DNA from: Plicaturopsis crispa FD-325 SS-3
Taxonomy: Eukaryota; Basidiomycota; Agaricomycetes; Amylocorticiales; Amylocorticiaceae
Assembly (NCBI GenBank): GCA_000827205.1
Contig: KN832583.1
Location: 53,790-81,019, forward strand
Direction: 5' to 3'
Length of the DNA stretch: 27,230 nucleotides
In this document: piece by piece, positions 18,277 to 27,230 of the stretch
Layout: each line of letters opens with the position of its first letter
Position numbering within the stretch: the stretch's first letter is position 1
Position numbers and translations under genes: made by a program
Notes under the pieces: generated by a model
The model's database searches: none
What the model was told of the DNA's origin: nothing
Seen by the model: the letters and a program-made list of their open reading frames with translations, nothing else

Positions 18277-18870
18277 AATATATATAGGCGTCGTATATAC
18301 ATGTAGATAGTGTGTACAAAATCCTGAATTTTTTTGAGCGCTGGAAATGGAGAGGGAGCGGAGAACATCCAAAAAGTCGCGAACCAACGTGTTTCATACG
18401 GTCGTTTCGCGAATAGCACTACACCCCTCGATTATTTCGCTCCAAAAAAATTATATTCGAGTTCAGAGGGTACGAAAACATGCCCTATGATTTTACAGAA
18501 GAGATCCAACGGATGTGCCCAGTGCAGGAGCCGTCATGGACTCTCCAAGCACCAGAATCGACCATTTCCGCGTCGCGGAAATGCTCGACTGCAGTGCTTG
18601 GAGAGCCTATTGCTGCTCCTGAGATGGGCACATCCGCTCAATCTTTTCTGTAAAATCATATACCATGTATTTACGCTCTCTGAACATGATCATAATTTTT
18701 TTGAAGCGAAATAATCAAGGGGTGTAGTGATATTCGTGAAACGACTGTATGGAACACAGTGGTTCGCGACTTTTCGGTACGTTCTCCGCTCCCTATCCAC
18801 TTCCAGCGCTCAAAAAAATTCAGGATTTTGTATACACTATCTACATGTAAATACGACGCCTATGTACATT

Positions 18871-19089
18871 TTACAGCTCGAAAAAACATCGAGTGAAGCT
18901 CGAGGAAAGGTGTTTGTCGTCGTCGAGCGCCAGCGCGGCGAATCCCGGCGGAGTTTGAAACTGCCAAACTTTCGCGTCGTCGCTGTTTGCTCCTTCCTCG
19001 TCGTCGTCGCTCACGTCGTCAGCGTCCCAGCACGCTGCGACGACGTTCCACCCCCCGCAACTTCGCGTGGGGGTGTCTCTTTGGTACAT
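18871..19089 (-). CDS. Hypothetical 72-aa ORF in right palindrome arm
   Basis: The frame starts with ATG at 19089 and ends RCFFEL-stop. It has a short N-terminus with DTPTRSCGG, then ACWDADDVSDDDEE, KVWQFQTPPGFAALALDDD and the C-terminal LSSSFTRCFFEL. The left arm encodes the same C-terminal 50 residues with a few substitutions but no start codon. I do not recognise the family. It may be the terminal exon of a transposon gene that was duplicated when the palindrome arose, or an incidental frame. The opposite strand of the same arm carries the intron-like block, so strand assignment is uncertain. Confidence 0.25.
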   Translation of the reverse strand: MYQRDTPTRSCGGWNVVAACWDADDVSDDDEEGANSDDAKVWQFQTPPGFAALALDDDKHLSSSFTRCFFEL

Positions 19090-19164
19090 TCACTCATTTG
19101 TAAGTTTTTGTTTTTTTTTGCCCGTTAGTTCTCGTGCTGACGAGGACTTTTCAGGCCACGTCAC

Positions 19165-19435
19165 TCACCCATCACACCCACTCGCGCAGCGCGTACCACC
19201 GCCCACGCCGAGCCAGGCCCACCCACACACGCCAAGGAGCGGACACGCGCAAGCCAACGACAGCGCGGGGCGGCACACGGACGGCCAGGAGGGCAGGGCA
19301 AGGCATGAGGGAGGCAGAGGAGGGCAAAGCGCTAGTCCAGGGCGGGCAGTGTGCCAGGAGCAGCAACAAACGGGGCCGGAAAGCGGGGACGCAGCTCCCA
19401 GCACCACCGTGCCCACACACTCCCCTCCCTGTCGA
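19165..19435. other. GC-rich spacer between palindrome and minisatellite B
   Basis: No gene is supported. The sequence is GC-rich and follows the outward AG of the intron-like block. Open frames run through into minisatellite B and are treated as composition effects. Confidence 0.35.
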
Positions 19436-19990
19436 CCCCATCCTCGCGCTGTCCACGGCGTCTCCGCGCTGTCGACGCCGCCCCGCCCTGTCCACGGCCC
19501 TGACGACGCCGCCCCGCCCTGTCCACGGCCCTGTCGACCCCATCCCCGCCCTGTCGACCCCATCCCCGCCCTGTCGACGCCGTCTGCGCCCTGTCGACGC
19601 CGTCCGTGCCCTGTCCACGCCGTCTGCGCCCTGTCCACGCCGTCCGCACCCTGTCGACGCTGCCCCGCGCCGTCCACCAGCGTCGCTGCACTGTCCGCGC
19701 CCTGTCCACGCCGCGCCCTGCTATCCACGGCCCCATCGACGCTGTTCCCGCCCTGTCGACGCCGTCCCTGCGCTGTCCACGGCGATGCCATCCCCGCCCT
19801 GTCGACGCCGTCCCCGCGCTGTCCACGGCGACGCCATCCCCGCCCTGTCGACGCCCTCCTCGCGCTGTCGACACCGTCCCCGCCCTGTCGACGCGATCCC
19901 CGCGCTTTTCACGCCCTCCCTGCGGCGTCCCCGCGTTGTCCCCGCCCTCGGCGCGCTGTCCCCGCCCTCCCCGCGTTGCGCGTAGGCGTC
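19436..19990. repeat. GC minisatellite B, 20-bp unit with SalI site
   Basis: About 25-27 copies of a 20-bp unit close to CCCTGTCGACGCCGTCCCCG; many contain GTCGAC. Because 20 is not a multiple of 3, all three frames cycle through the same peptide period and stay open on both strands, which explains the 136-353-codon frames seen here. Confidence 0.9.
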
Positions 19991-20109
19991 GCGCCCTCGC
20001 ATGTCCATTTATATAGCAAATATCTTTCTTATTCTTTCTTAGCTACATACATGCTTCCTGTACACCTGCTGCTCAATAGATATATGTTTTTCCCTTCCCT
20101 GCTGGTGCT

Positions 20110-20480
20110 GAGTGAGTGTAGACCATGAAAAAAAAATCAAAAAGAAAATCAAAAAAAAATCGAAAAAAATATTCGAATGGCTTGTGTGCATCGTTGCGCG
20201 CGTCGAACAGGTCACGTGCACGTCGGCGGTGACCGCGAGGGAGGGTACGAGGGTACGATTGAGGCCCGTGCGCATAACCGGACATTTCCGAAGACAATCC
20301 GGTAGTTTGAAGCAGGGAGTCGAAAATTTTCGAAGTCCGAAGCCAAGCCGGGAAGCCGGAGGGTGGCGGGGAAAAGCCCTAGAGCGCTGTAATGCATTAA
20401 AGGTCGGATCCGGCATGATCCAGGAAATGGTGCATTAGCGATTTGGGATGATGCAGGACTTTAATGCATTAATACTACAG
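20110..20480 (+). repeat. Repeat R copy 3
   Basis: This copy has the same order of landmarks as copy 1: a poly-A-rich outer tract (20126-20172), GGTCACGTGCA (20210-20220), GGCCCGTGCGCA, GAAAATTTTCGAAGTCCGAA (20322-20341), TAATGCATTAAAG, CCGGCATGA, GTGCATTAGCGATTTGGGAT and the inner edge ACTACAGCATCAGCTGA. It is more diverged than copies 1 and 2 are from each other. Its outer end faces copy 2's outer end across the palindrome. Confidence 0.75.
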
Positions 20481-20635
20481 CATCAGCTGAGGGCATACGC
20501 ACGCCATGGCCCTAGCCACGAACGCACAACGCCCACACCCCATCACGCCAGCGCAAAACGGTGCCAGGATGCTTTCCCAGCAACGAACCGACCACCAAAG
20601 CCCACGCCAGCGCAGCACCATGCGCGCATACTTGA

Positions 20636-20735
20636 CCAGGAGGCGAGGGCGGCGAGGAGGCGAGGGCGGCGAGGAGGCGAGGGCGGCGAGGCGGCGAGGG
20701 CGGGCGAGAAGGCGAGGGCGGGCGAGGTGGAGAGC
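20636..20735. repeat. Short GGCGAGG minisatellite
   Basis: Five to six units of about 18 bp, of type GGCGAGGAGGCGAGGGC, form a purine-rich strand-asymmetric tract. Confidence 0.8.
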
Positions 20736-20807
20736 TGCGACGGCCACACCGGCAACAACGAGCACACCACCGGTGACGAGCGCGACCACCTCATGCAGTA
20801 GCCCATT

Positions 20808-21032
20808 TGCAAAGAAACTCGAACTATCCCATTGTTGTCAATGCAATGGAACCGCATATCCTGCTGCACTGCCACCTACCGATCTTTTGGGCATCTCGGC
20901 TTGTCCGGCACCTTAGGCTTGCCTTGCGGACCTTCAATTCTGCTTTGCTAATGCTCATTGCCGCCTCGGATGGCTTGCGCGACTTCGGCATGCTTCCGGA
21001 CTCGTCGTCGTCGTGCCTCGAGGCTCGCATAT
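20808..21032 (+). repeat. Dispersed repeat Z copy 1
   Basis: It begins TTGCAAAGAAACTCGAACTA and continues TTGTTGTCAATGCAATGGAA. It ends TCGTCGTCGTGCCTCGAGG near 21027. Both end motifs recur at 25334-25535 (direct). The first also recurs inverted at 23344-23390 and the second inverted at 23869-23892. Confidence 0.6.
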
Positions 21033-21125
21033 TTCTATTTTCAGCCGTTCTTCCCAAACCGTACACTACGGTACAGCCCTTGTTTGTGCTCAAAAGAAAC
21101 GGTAAAAAAAATTTATTACTTTACT

Positions 21126-21213
21126 AGGGTCTTAAAAGACCCTCTACAAACTAAATATACGGCCAAAAAAAAGCCCGCACCCACCGCGCACTGCGCGCCG
21201 GCGGATGCGGGCT
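21126..21213. repeat. Two small hairpins bracketing an A-run
   Basis: AGGGTCTT-AA-AAGACCCT lies at 21126-21143. A second hairpin has stem AGCCCGCA/TGCGGGCT at 21172-21179 and 21206-21213, with a GC-rich loop. Their function is unknown; they may mark the edge of an element. Confidence 0.5.
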
Positions 21214-23050
21214 CTACACACATGGGCTCACCCTCATCCTTGTTCCCCCGGTTGTAACCACGAAGACCGGGAGCTAAGCCCGGTTGGGTTGCGGTAGGGG
21301 GAGACAGGAGACAGGAGACGGGGGAGGGAGCGCATACGCGCTAGGAAGAAATTGGACAGTGCGCAGGCTGCCGCTGAGGGCAGCCCGCGCGCTTGGCCGC
21401 CGCAGATGCGAGCCTGCACAGCAATGGGGCTGCTGTGAGGCACGCCGGCTGTGGTCACCGCGTGCGCACAAAGGCGGCAGCTGTGGCGGGCGTAGACGCC
21501 TGGCGGCCGCGGTGTTGGCAGTTTGCGCTAGCGATGGTGGTAGGTGCACGAGCGCCGATGCCACGGACGCCAGTCATGCTGACGTGCGGTCGGCGCTCAC
21601 GCTGTCGTGGAGCGGGGTGCCGTGGGTGTGGGTGTCCTGGCGCCGGCGCCGGCAGCGGTGCGGTTGCACTGGCACCGGGGTGTCACCGTCATGCTGCTCC
21701 GGCGGGAGCCAGCAGGCGCTAGCTCCCGGCGTCGCCCTGCGCTGCAGCAGCTGCACCGGCACCGCGTTTGTCCTACCCTGCCTGTGCATGATGGACCGGG
21801 TATCTGGTCCACCCCATCTGCCACCGGGCCGTTGCGGCATGATGCAGGCTGCGCACGGCGTTGTGTGAGGGGAATGCCCCCTTCCATGGTACAACGCACG
21901 CTCACGCCGATCCCACATCCCCACACCATTCGCACTTGCGAACTCGCGCAGACCCGCGGAGACGATGGGAGAGAGGCACCGCAGAAAGAGGGAGAGGGAG
22001 CAAAGCGGGAGGGCGAGAGATCAGGCCAGCGACCGCCGTCTCGACGCCATCCACCCAGTGCGTCCCACTCCCAACGTACCGCCGTCCCACTCCCAACGTA
22101 CCGGTGTCCCGCTCCCAACGTCCCGCCGTCCCGCTCCCATCCCGCTGCCGTCCCATTCCGTCGCCATTCCACTGCCAGCACACCGCCGACGCCAGCCCTA
22201 CTCTCGCACTAGCGCACCCAGCCAGCGCGCACCTCCATCCCTCTGCCAGCGCGCGGCCCTCCGGCACGCGCCAGCGTTCGCACCCGCAGCACACGGCTCC
22301 CCCATGGGTGCACGCTCGCCAGCGCATAATCGCGCCAGCCGCAAGCGTAGCATCCGCACGCTGTGTATGCTCCATGCTCGCACCCGCGCCTGCTCACGTC
22401 AACGCACACAAACCCCACGCTGGCGCCCGCAGGCCAACACTCTGCACAGGTGCACGACAACACACGCGGGTGTGCACCAGCAGACTCGTTGAGTCGGCTG
22501 GCCCGCCGCGCACGATCTGCGCTAGTGCAGACCGCCGGCGCCCAGTGTGCACGGCACCACACCGTGCGTGCGTTCGCACTAGTAGGCCCACACACCCACC
22601 CTTGTGCGATACACAGGGAGCTAGGGGGCCCGTGTTGCGCACGCCGAGGACCACCTGCCTCGTCGCTAACAAGCGCGTCGAGGCTCTCCGCGTCGTCCGC
22701 ACCGCTAACCCCGCCCTCCACTGCCGGCGTTATCGCCTCCGCCCTCGACTGCGAGCGGCATGGGCCTCCGGCATTCCTATCTCTGCCGCCGCCTTGCCCC
22801 TCTGCCATCAATCTTGCCGCCGTTGACGGCGGTGTTCCCGCGCCGGCGCTTCCCGTACCCGCCCGTCCCGCGACTTCAATGTTCAATCCCACCTCTATTG
22901 CCTTCCCACTCGCGCCGTCCGACCTCTCCCCGGCTACATATTTTTTTTTGTATTAAATAGAATTGATAATTTTTAACACATTCGAGTAACGCATCTACGC
23001 AAGGCAATGAGTGAATAGAAATAAACATGACAAAGAGGACCTATGTACTT
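21214..23050. other. GC-rich low-complexity region, no gene supported
   Basis: Long overlapping frames on both strands lack coherent domains, splice support or conserved motifs. A 22-bp tandem repeat of type CGTCCCACTCCCAACGTACC occupies about 22065-22160. The rest is rich in CGCACC, CCAGCGC and similar words. Composition alone explains the open frames. Confidence 0.5.
22065..22160. repeat. 22-bp tandem repeat
   Basis: Four to five units close to CGTCCCACTCCCAACGTACC, decaying at the right side. Confidence 0.7.
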
Positions 23051-23084
23051 GAGCATGATGTGCCCGACGGCACGAACAGGCAAT

Positions 23085-24735
23085 TAGGGGTAAAGCCCAA
23101 AGCAATGCCCGAGGCCTGCCCGAGGAAGGGCGAAATGTTCTAGAGTCAATGCTAGGGGCTGATTATACAGAACGGGATGTCCGAGAAATGCCCGAGGGAG
23201 CGCGGACCAAGCTCCTGTAGATTTAGGGGCTAGAGAACTGTTTTGGGAAGCCGAAAAAAGCGCCCAGGGAGTGGTTTTGAAAATTTCGAAGTCCGAAAGC
23301 TAGCCTGCTGACTAATCAGATCTGGTTTGGCTGTAGATCAAATCCCCGCGTTGCATTGCATTGACAACAATAGGATAGTACGCGTTCCTTTGCAATTATC
23401 TCACATCAATGGCTGGCGCGACGGCGGCGGCGGCGGCTCGCCCTCGACCACATCCATCCGGTGCCACCAGCCAGTGTGCAGCGGAAGGGTGGCGACGAGG
23501 AACGACGCTGCGGCAACCCCGTATGCGTCGTCCACGTTGTGCTCCCCGTCGTCGCCGGCCCTATACCATCCACCGCTATCGCGCTCGCACCGCCGCTTCC
23601 GTCACCCTCGCATACATTGATGCGCACTTCTGCCAACCGGCGCGTTGCGCATGCCACACTCCGCCCAATCTCGTGCACTCCTATATAACACCAGCATTTT
23701 TTTTCTTTTTTCTTTTTTACTCTTTCTTTCAATATGGAATCATGTACTCATGTAGATTACATCTGATTGCCATTGAATTTCTGAAGTACAAAAATTCGAG
23801 CACGGGGGAAGAGTGGAAAAACGAGCATTCACAAAGGTTTGAGGAAGGTGATCAAAAATAAATTTTGCGAGCCTCGAGGCACGACGACGGCGACGCAAAA
23901 TTGACGCCGGGCAACGTCGGAGCCGTACGAGGCCGCGCGGAAGCTAACGGAAAAGCTCCGAAGGCTTTGGAATGATACTGAACGCCCGGACGATGTATCC
24001 GAGCATTGTAGGAAGCTCGCGGAAAGCCCTGCAGTCACGCGGAAACCAAAGGTAATAGCCCCGAGATATTTTGAACGCCCAAACATTGGGTCCGAGGCCT
24101 GGACCCTGGCGCACCACCGGTGCTGCAAGCCAGGAGGCCCGATATTGGCCCGAAAAGCTTTCAGTGAAATGATTTGTCAGCATTGCAGTGAACCCGAAAT
24201 CCTGCCAAACCTGCAGGCATATAGGATTGCAAGTGTGCATTATAATCCAGGCAGTAACTTACTGGACAGTAATTTGCTGGTAAAATTGCAATTCGCATTT
24301 ACAGTAAGTACTGTACTACATTACAAAACGATTACAAGGACGCCTGGCCATAGCTGTAGGATAATTACAATAGAACCCAGGAAGATGTCGTTGTGGCCAA
24401 TGCAAAGGAACACGATATCCGCCGGAGCCCCTATTAGCTAATGATCCCCGGAAAACGCTCCGAGCGGCAGCCTTTCGGATTCTGAAATTTTCAAACTCCC
24501 TTCCTAAAACAGTGTTACAGCCCCTATATCCACCTCGGACATTTCGCCTGGCCCGGGCCTTTCCTCGGGCTGCTCGGGCTATTGGCCCCTATAAACCTTT
24601 CCAAATATGCGCTCCCTCCTCGGGCTACCCGCGGGGATACCTTTGTGGCCATATTAGCCCCTATTTGAGATTTTAACTTTTTTTACCCTCGCTCGGGCTG
24701 GCCTCGGGCATCCGGATGCCCCTCTACCGCACCTG
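23085..24735. mobile_element. Putative inverted-repeat element, ~1.65 kb
   Basis: The left end (about 23085-23300) and the complement of the right end (about 24460-24735) share an ordered set of words. These are ATGCCCGAGGCC/TGCCCGAGG, repeated TAGGGGCT, CACTGTTTTRGGAAG, GAAAATTTC followed by GTCCGAAAG/ATCCGAAAG, and CGTTCCTTTGCA. The interior has a T-rich tract (23695-23730) but no transposase. I could not define termini or a target duplication. This could be a non-autonomous element or two inverted solo copies of one repeat. Confidence 0.5.
23869..23892 (-). repeat. Dispersed repeat Z end motif, inverted
   Basis: GCGAGCCTCGAGGCACGACG is the complement of the motif ending Z copies 1 and 2. 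The core GCCTCGAGGC is itself palindromic. Confidence 0.6.
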
Positions 24736-25333
24736 CACAATGTACGCGCACACTTGGCGCACACACCCGAATATTTTCTTTTTTTTTCTGATTTTTTACC
24801 TTTATTTCTGTTTCCGAATCCTGGTTGCTTGCTCGTAGTACTTATGTCGGGTGCCCATGATACCGTAGAAATCTATTTATTGGACAAAAAAAAAAGCGCG
24901 ACGATAGCGGCACAGGCGCCGATACCGTCGGCCTACTCGTGGGGTGCGGGGAAGCAGGGAGGAAACGGCGTGGCGGGGCGCGATAGCGCCTGCCACGGCG
25001 TCGCCGTCTACGGGCCACCCACCTCCGCATCGCTCGGCCCTCATACGCGACCTGCCGCCCCTCTGCTCCCTGGCACACCGGCCTCCCGCGATCGCGCCAC
25101 CGTGGGGCCGCCGATCGAGCTCGAGCGCACCGCGCTAGGCGCGGTATACGGTGGTGCGCGGTGAATGCCGCCGCGCGTTGATCGTGCCGCGTTGCGCGTC
25201 GTGCGGATGCGGGCTGGCGTGGACGTGGTTGAGCGGCGGGGATGCGCTACCGTGCGCCGGGTTGACGTGGACGTGGGCGACGCCAGCCATAGATGTGAAG
25301 AAATTGTAATAGATCCCCTATTGTGTGGGGCGA

Positions 25334-25535
25334 CTTGATGCAAAGGAACACGGTTACCAAAAACACAGCCACAAGACCGCTTTTGGGCTGCCCGGCTCGT
25401 CCGGCATCCACTGGCAGCCTTCGGAGCTCGAAATTCTGGTCTTTGTGGTGCTGGACCATGCTCTCGGTCATTTGCACGTCCCCGGCGATCCCGGGCGTTC
25501 GTTGCCGGTTGTCGTCGTCGTGCCTCGAGGCTCGC
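25334..25535 (+). repeat. Dispersed repeat Z copy 2
   Basis: It starts with GATGCAAAGGAACACGGTTA and ends TCGTCGTCGTGCCTCGAGG. The interval of about 190 bp between the two motifs is close to that of copy 1 (about 180 bp). The sequence in between has diverged, but CAGCCTTCGGAGCT is shared with the inverted locus near 23970. Confidence 0.6.
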
Positions 25536-25769
25536 GGCTCTCAATATGGTATACTTCCTCAGCTTCCTTAAACCTTCGGCTTTGCGCGATTTCGGACTTT
25601 CTCTGCCAAATTTTATTATATCTACTCCACTATACATAGTGCTCTCTCGTTCCTCAAACTCAAGGTATTTGTCTTTTAAATGTAAAAAAAAAATTGATTA
25701 TAAATATAATAATTAAGACTGTACTACACGGGGAGAAGGGATGGTGGTGGGCGCGCGGGCGCGCTGCTG

Positions 25770-26540
25770 ATGCGCGTATGCGCTGACGATAGGCGGGCGG
25801 GCGCTTGCGCCGACGATGCGCGTATGGGGTGGCCGTCGGCCATGCACGGGCCCGTGTGGACGGTGTTGATATGCATGCGTGCCGACAATGCGGACACCCG
25901 CGCTCCTGATGTGGGCGTCTGCTCTGAGGGCGGAGGCGTAGCCGTAGCCGAAATGCGCATGGGCATGGGTGCCACCGTTGCGCGGCTGGGCGTGGGCGCT
26001 GCCGAGGCGGGTGTCGGTGCCAATGGTGCGGGCGCGGCCGTGGTCATAGCCGAGATGCGCGTGGGCGGGGGCGTTGCCGTTGCGCGGGTGGGCGAGAGCG
26101 CTGCCAATGCGGGCAAGGGCGCATGCGCGGTCGATGCAGGCGTTGGCGCTGATAGTGCAGGTGTGCCGTGGCCTTGGCCGAGACGCGCGTGGCCGCGGGC
26201 GCTGCCGTTGCGCGGGTAGGCGTGGGCGCTGGCCATCGGCGCTGCCGATGCGGGGATGGTTGCGCGCTCTGACGGGCCGCGACGGGCGTGCGCGTCGAGA
26301 ATTCCGTGCGGAGGCGGGGCCGGTGTGGATGTGCGGGCGTGGGCGTGTGCGCAGCGGTTGCGCGAGTGGGCGTTGGGCTGCCGTTATGCAGGTGGGCGTG
26401 GGCGCTGACGACGTGCGTGCCAACGCGGGCCTGGGTGAGCGTGGGCACTGACAACGCGCGTGCCGACGCGGGCCTGGCAGTGCGCATGCGCAGGTGGGCG
26501 TGGGTGTCGAGCGACAGGGCGGGTGGACGGGGTGCACCCC
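25770..26540. repeat. GC minisatellite C
   Basis: Degenerate repeats of type GTGGGCGCTGCCGATGCGG and GGGCGTTGCCGTTGCGCGG have a period of about 18 bp, with many substitutions. Multiple open frames on both strands (up to 372 codons on minus, 25713-26831) follow from the composition and the multiple-of-three period. Confidence 0.75.
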
Positions 26541-26682
26541 GGGTACGTCATGTCGTCTGACGGCACTGGGGGGTCTCGTGCTCGTGCTCCTCATATCTGA
26601 TCCCACGCCTCCTTCCTGCGACCTTGCCATCGTTGTTCTCTGTGCGTGTAGCGAGAGTGTTGACCTCGTCGACGACGAGTAG

Positions 26683-27097
26683 TGTGGTAGGAGCCTGAGG
26701 GGTCTTGTTAGCTTAAGAACTGTGAAACGGCCTCTAAGAGACTCGCGCGAGTAAGACGAGCGGCACCGGCTTCGGTATAGACAGGAGACGGGAGCGAACG
26801 AGTAAGTAAGACTTAGGAAAGAGAAACGCACCTAGGGTTACACGAGAGAGCTCAAGAAAGAAAGAGAAAGGGAGGAAGAGGAATAGTAGGTGGAACGGAC
26901 GACAGCGATGCGACTAAGTGACTCTAAGTTACAAGAGGAGCGACGCGAGAATATAAGTAGTTCCAAGTCCGCTTCCGACTCCGATTCCGAATCCGCGCCT
27001 CGCGCACTTACTCATGTAAATTCGGCGCGTCGACTCCTAAGGCCGGTCCGTCGGTCCATCGGTCCGTCGGTCCGCGCCACTAATCCGAATCGTCACA
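26683..27097 (-). mobile_element. LTR of a second retrotransposon (minus orientation)
   Basis: The right boundary CGTCACA is followed by GAGCCCCCCCATGAG, which on the minus strand is a polypurine tract ATGGGGGGGCTC directly before TGTGACGA. The left boundary TGTGGTAGG at 26683 gives TG...CA ends, but it is less certain; 26708 is an alternative. The interior carries an 8-bp repeat GGTCCGTC (27041-27075) and a TCCGA-rich tract (26966-27000). The internal region of the retroelement would lie to the right, beyond the window. Confidence 0.55.
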
Positions 27098-27110
27098 GAG
27101 CCCCCCCATG
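27098..27110 (-). promoter_or_regulatory. Polypurine tract of the right-edge LTR element
   Basis: On the minus strand this reads CATGGGGGGGCTC immediately before the LTR start TGTGACGA, as for the Gypsy remnant at 15021-15031. Confidence 0.6.
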
Positions 27111-27230
27111 AGTATGTTGCGCGACGCCTGTAGTGCAAGAATAACAAGAAGCAAGAAGTATTGTCCGAGAAGACATAAGCTGAAGCAATCCGTCCTTTCG
27201 CAAGGACAGACGCGGGCGCCGATTACTGAG

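Larger units (their letters stand above)
17983..19164. repeat. 1.18-kb imperfect palindrome (foldback)
   Basis: Two arms of about 590 bp diverge from a perfect centre CATTTCCGCGTCGCGGAAATG (split as 18563-18573-18583). By eye identity is roughly 75-80 percent near the centre and 85-90 percent in the middle of the arms. Matching landmarks at mirrored distances include CACTACACCCC (18419 and 18727), TTCAGGATTTTGTA-type sequence, CATCGAGTGAAGC-type sequence and the outermost GCCACGTCAC. The outer 55-57 bp of each arm contains an outward-facing intron-like block, GTAAGT ... GCTRAC ... CAG. Confidence 0.88.

Noticed and set aside
19067-20128. 353-codon plus-strand frame as a proline-rich protein
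   Set aside because: It is explained by the 20-bp minisatellite keeping all frames open.
21255-21300. 5S rRNA-like segment (GACCGGGAGCTAAGCCCGGTTGGGTT)
   Set aside because: Only a short stretch resembles the 3' half of 5S rRNA. The 5' half and internal promoter boxes are not recognisable; at most a 5S-derived fragment.
25713-26831. 372-codon minus-strand frame as a protein
   Set aside because: Most of it is minisatellite C, and the rest overlaps the LTR. No domain is visible.

Overview
This window looks like a transposon graveyard in the GC-rich genome of a filamentous fungus, most likely an agaricomycete (mushroom-forming basidiomycete). The evidence is the many 50-80 bp GT-AG introns, a BED-finger hAT transposase of basidiomycete type, a Zn(II)2Cys6-type protein, Gypsy-type LTRs next to C-rich polypurine tracts, and remnants with nonsense changes of the C:G to T:A kind. 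I see no convincing conserved host housekeeping gene, tRNA, rRNA, CRISPR array or telomere. Species is not claimed.

Layout. 1-2360: degenerate sequence ending in a broken Copia gag fragment that contains a 67-bp hAT end. 2368-8121: one arm of a long dispersed repeat (family R, copy 1), split by a complete 5,426-bp hAT transposon (2480-7905) with perfect 8-bp target duplications. This hAT holds a ten-exon transposase (about 884 aa) that can be read end to end, plus a second, partly duplicated cargo region that looks like captured host coding sequence. 8185-8850: a cluster of CACTTTTTG motifs in both orientations. 8868-13359: a decayed second hAT copy, broken by a 2.4-kb insert that includes an array of about 140-bp units each carrying two hairpins, with its 3' shard bracketed by inverted copies of a CTATAG-rich end. 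13817-14034: the 3' end of a minus-strand gene cut by a Gypsy LTR (14035-15018).

15182-16539: a three-exon Zn(II)2Cys6-type gene with one frameshift; its stop codon sits on the inner edge of repeat R copy 2 (16537-16868, inverted). From there to R copy 3 (20110-20480) the sequence has large-scale mirror symmetry about position 18573: R copy 2, GC minisatellite A, arm of a 1.18-kb palindrome, centre, other arm, GC minisatellite B, R copy 3. This 3.9-kb dyad is the most unusual structure in the window.

20480-27230: GC-rich low-complexity sequence, short minisatellites, a putative 1.7-kb inverted-repeat element (23085-24735), scattered copies of two short conserved motifs, a third GC minisatellite (25770-26540), and a minus-strand LTR (26683-27097) whose internal region runs off the right edge.

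Functionally the only plausible active unit is the hAT element: intact ends, matching target duplications and an unbroken exon chain, provided that one 25-bp duplication at a splice acceptor is spliced out. Gene models were built by hand from splice phase and by comparison of the two hAT copies; no search was run.
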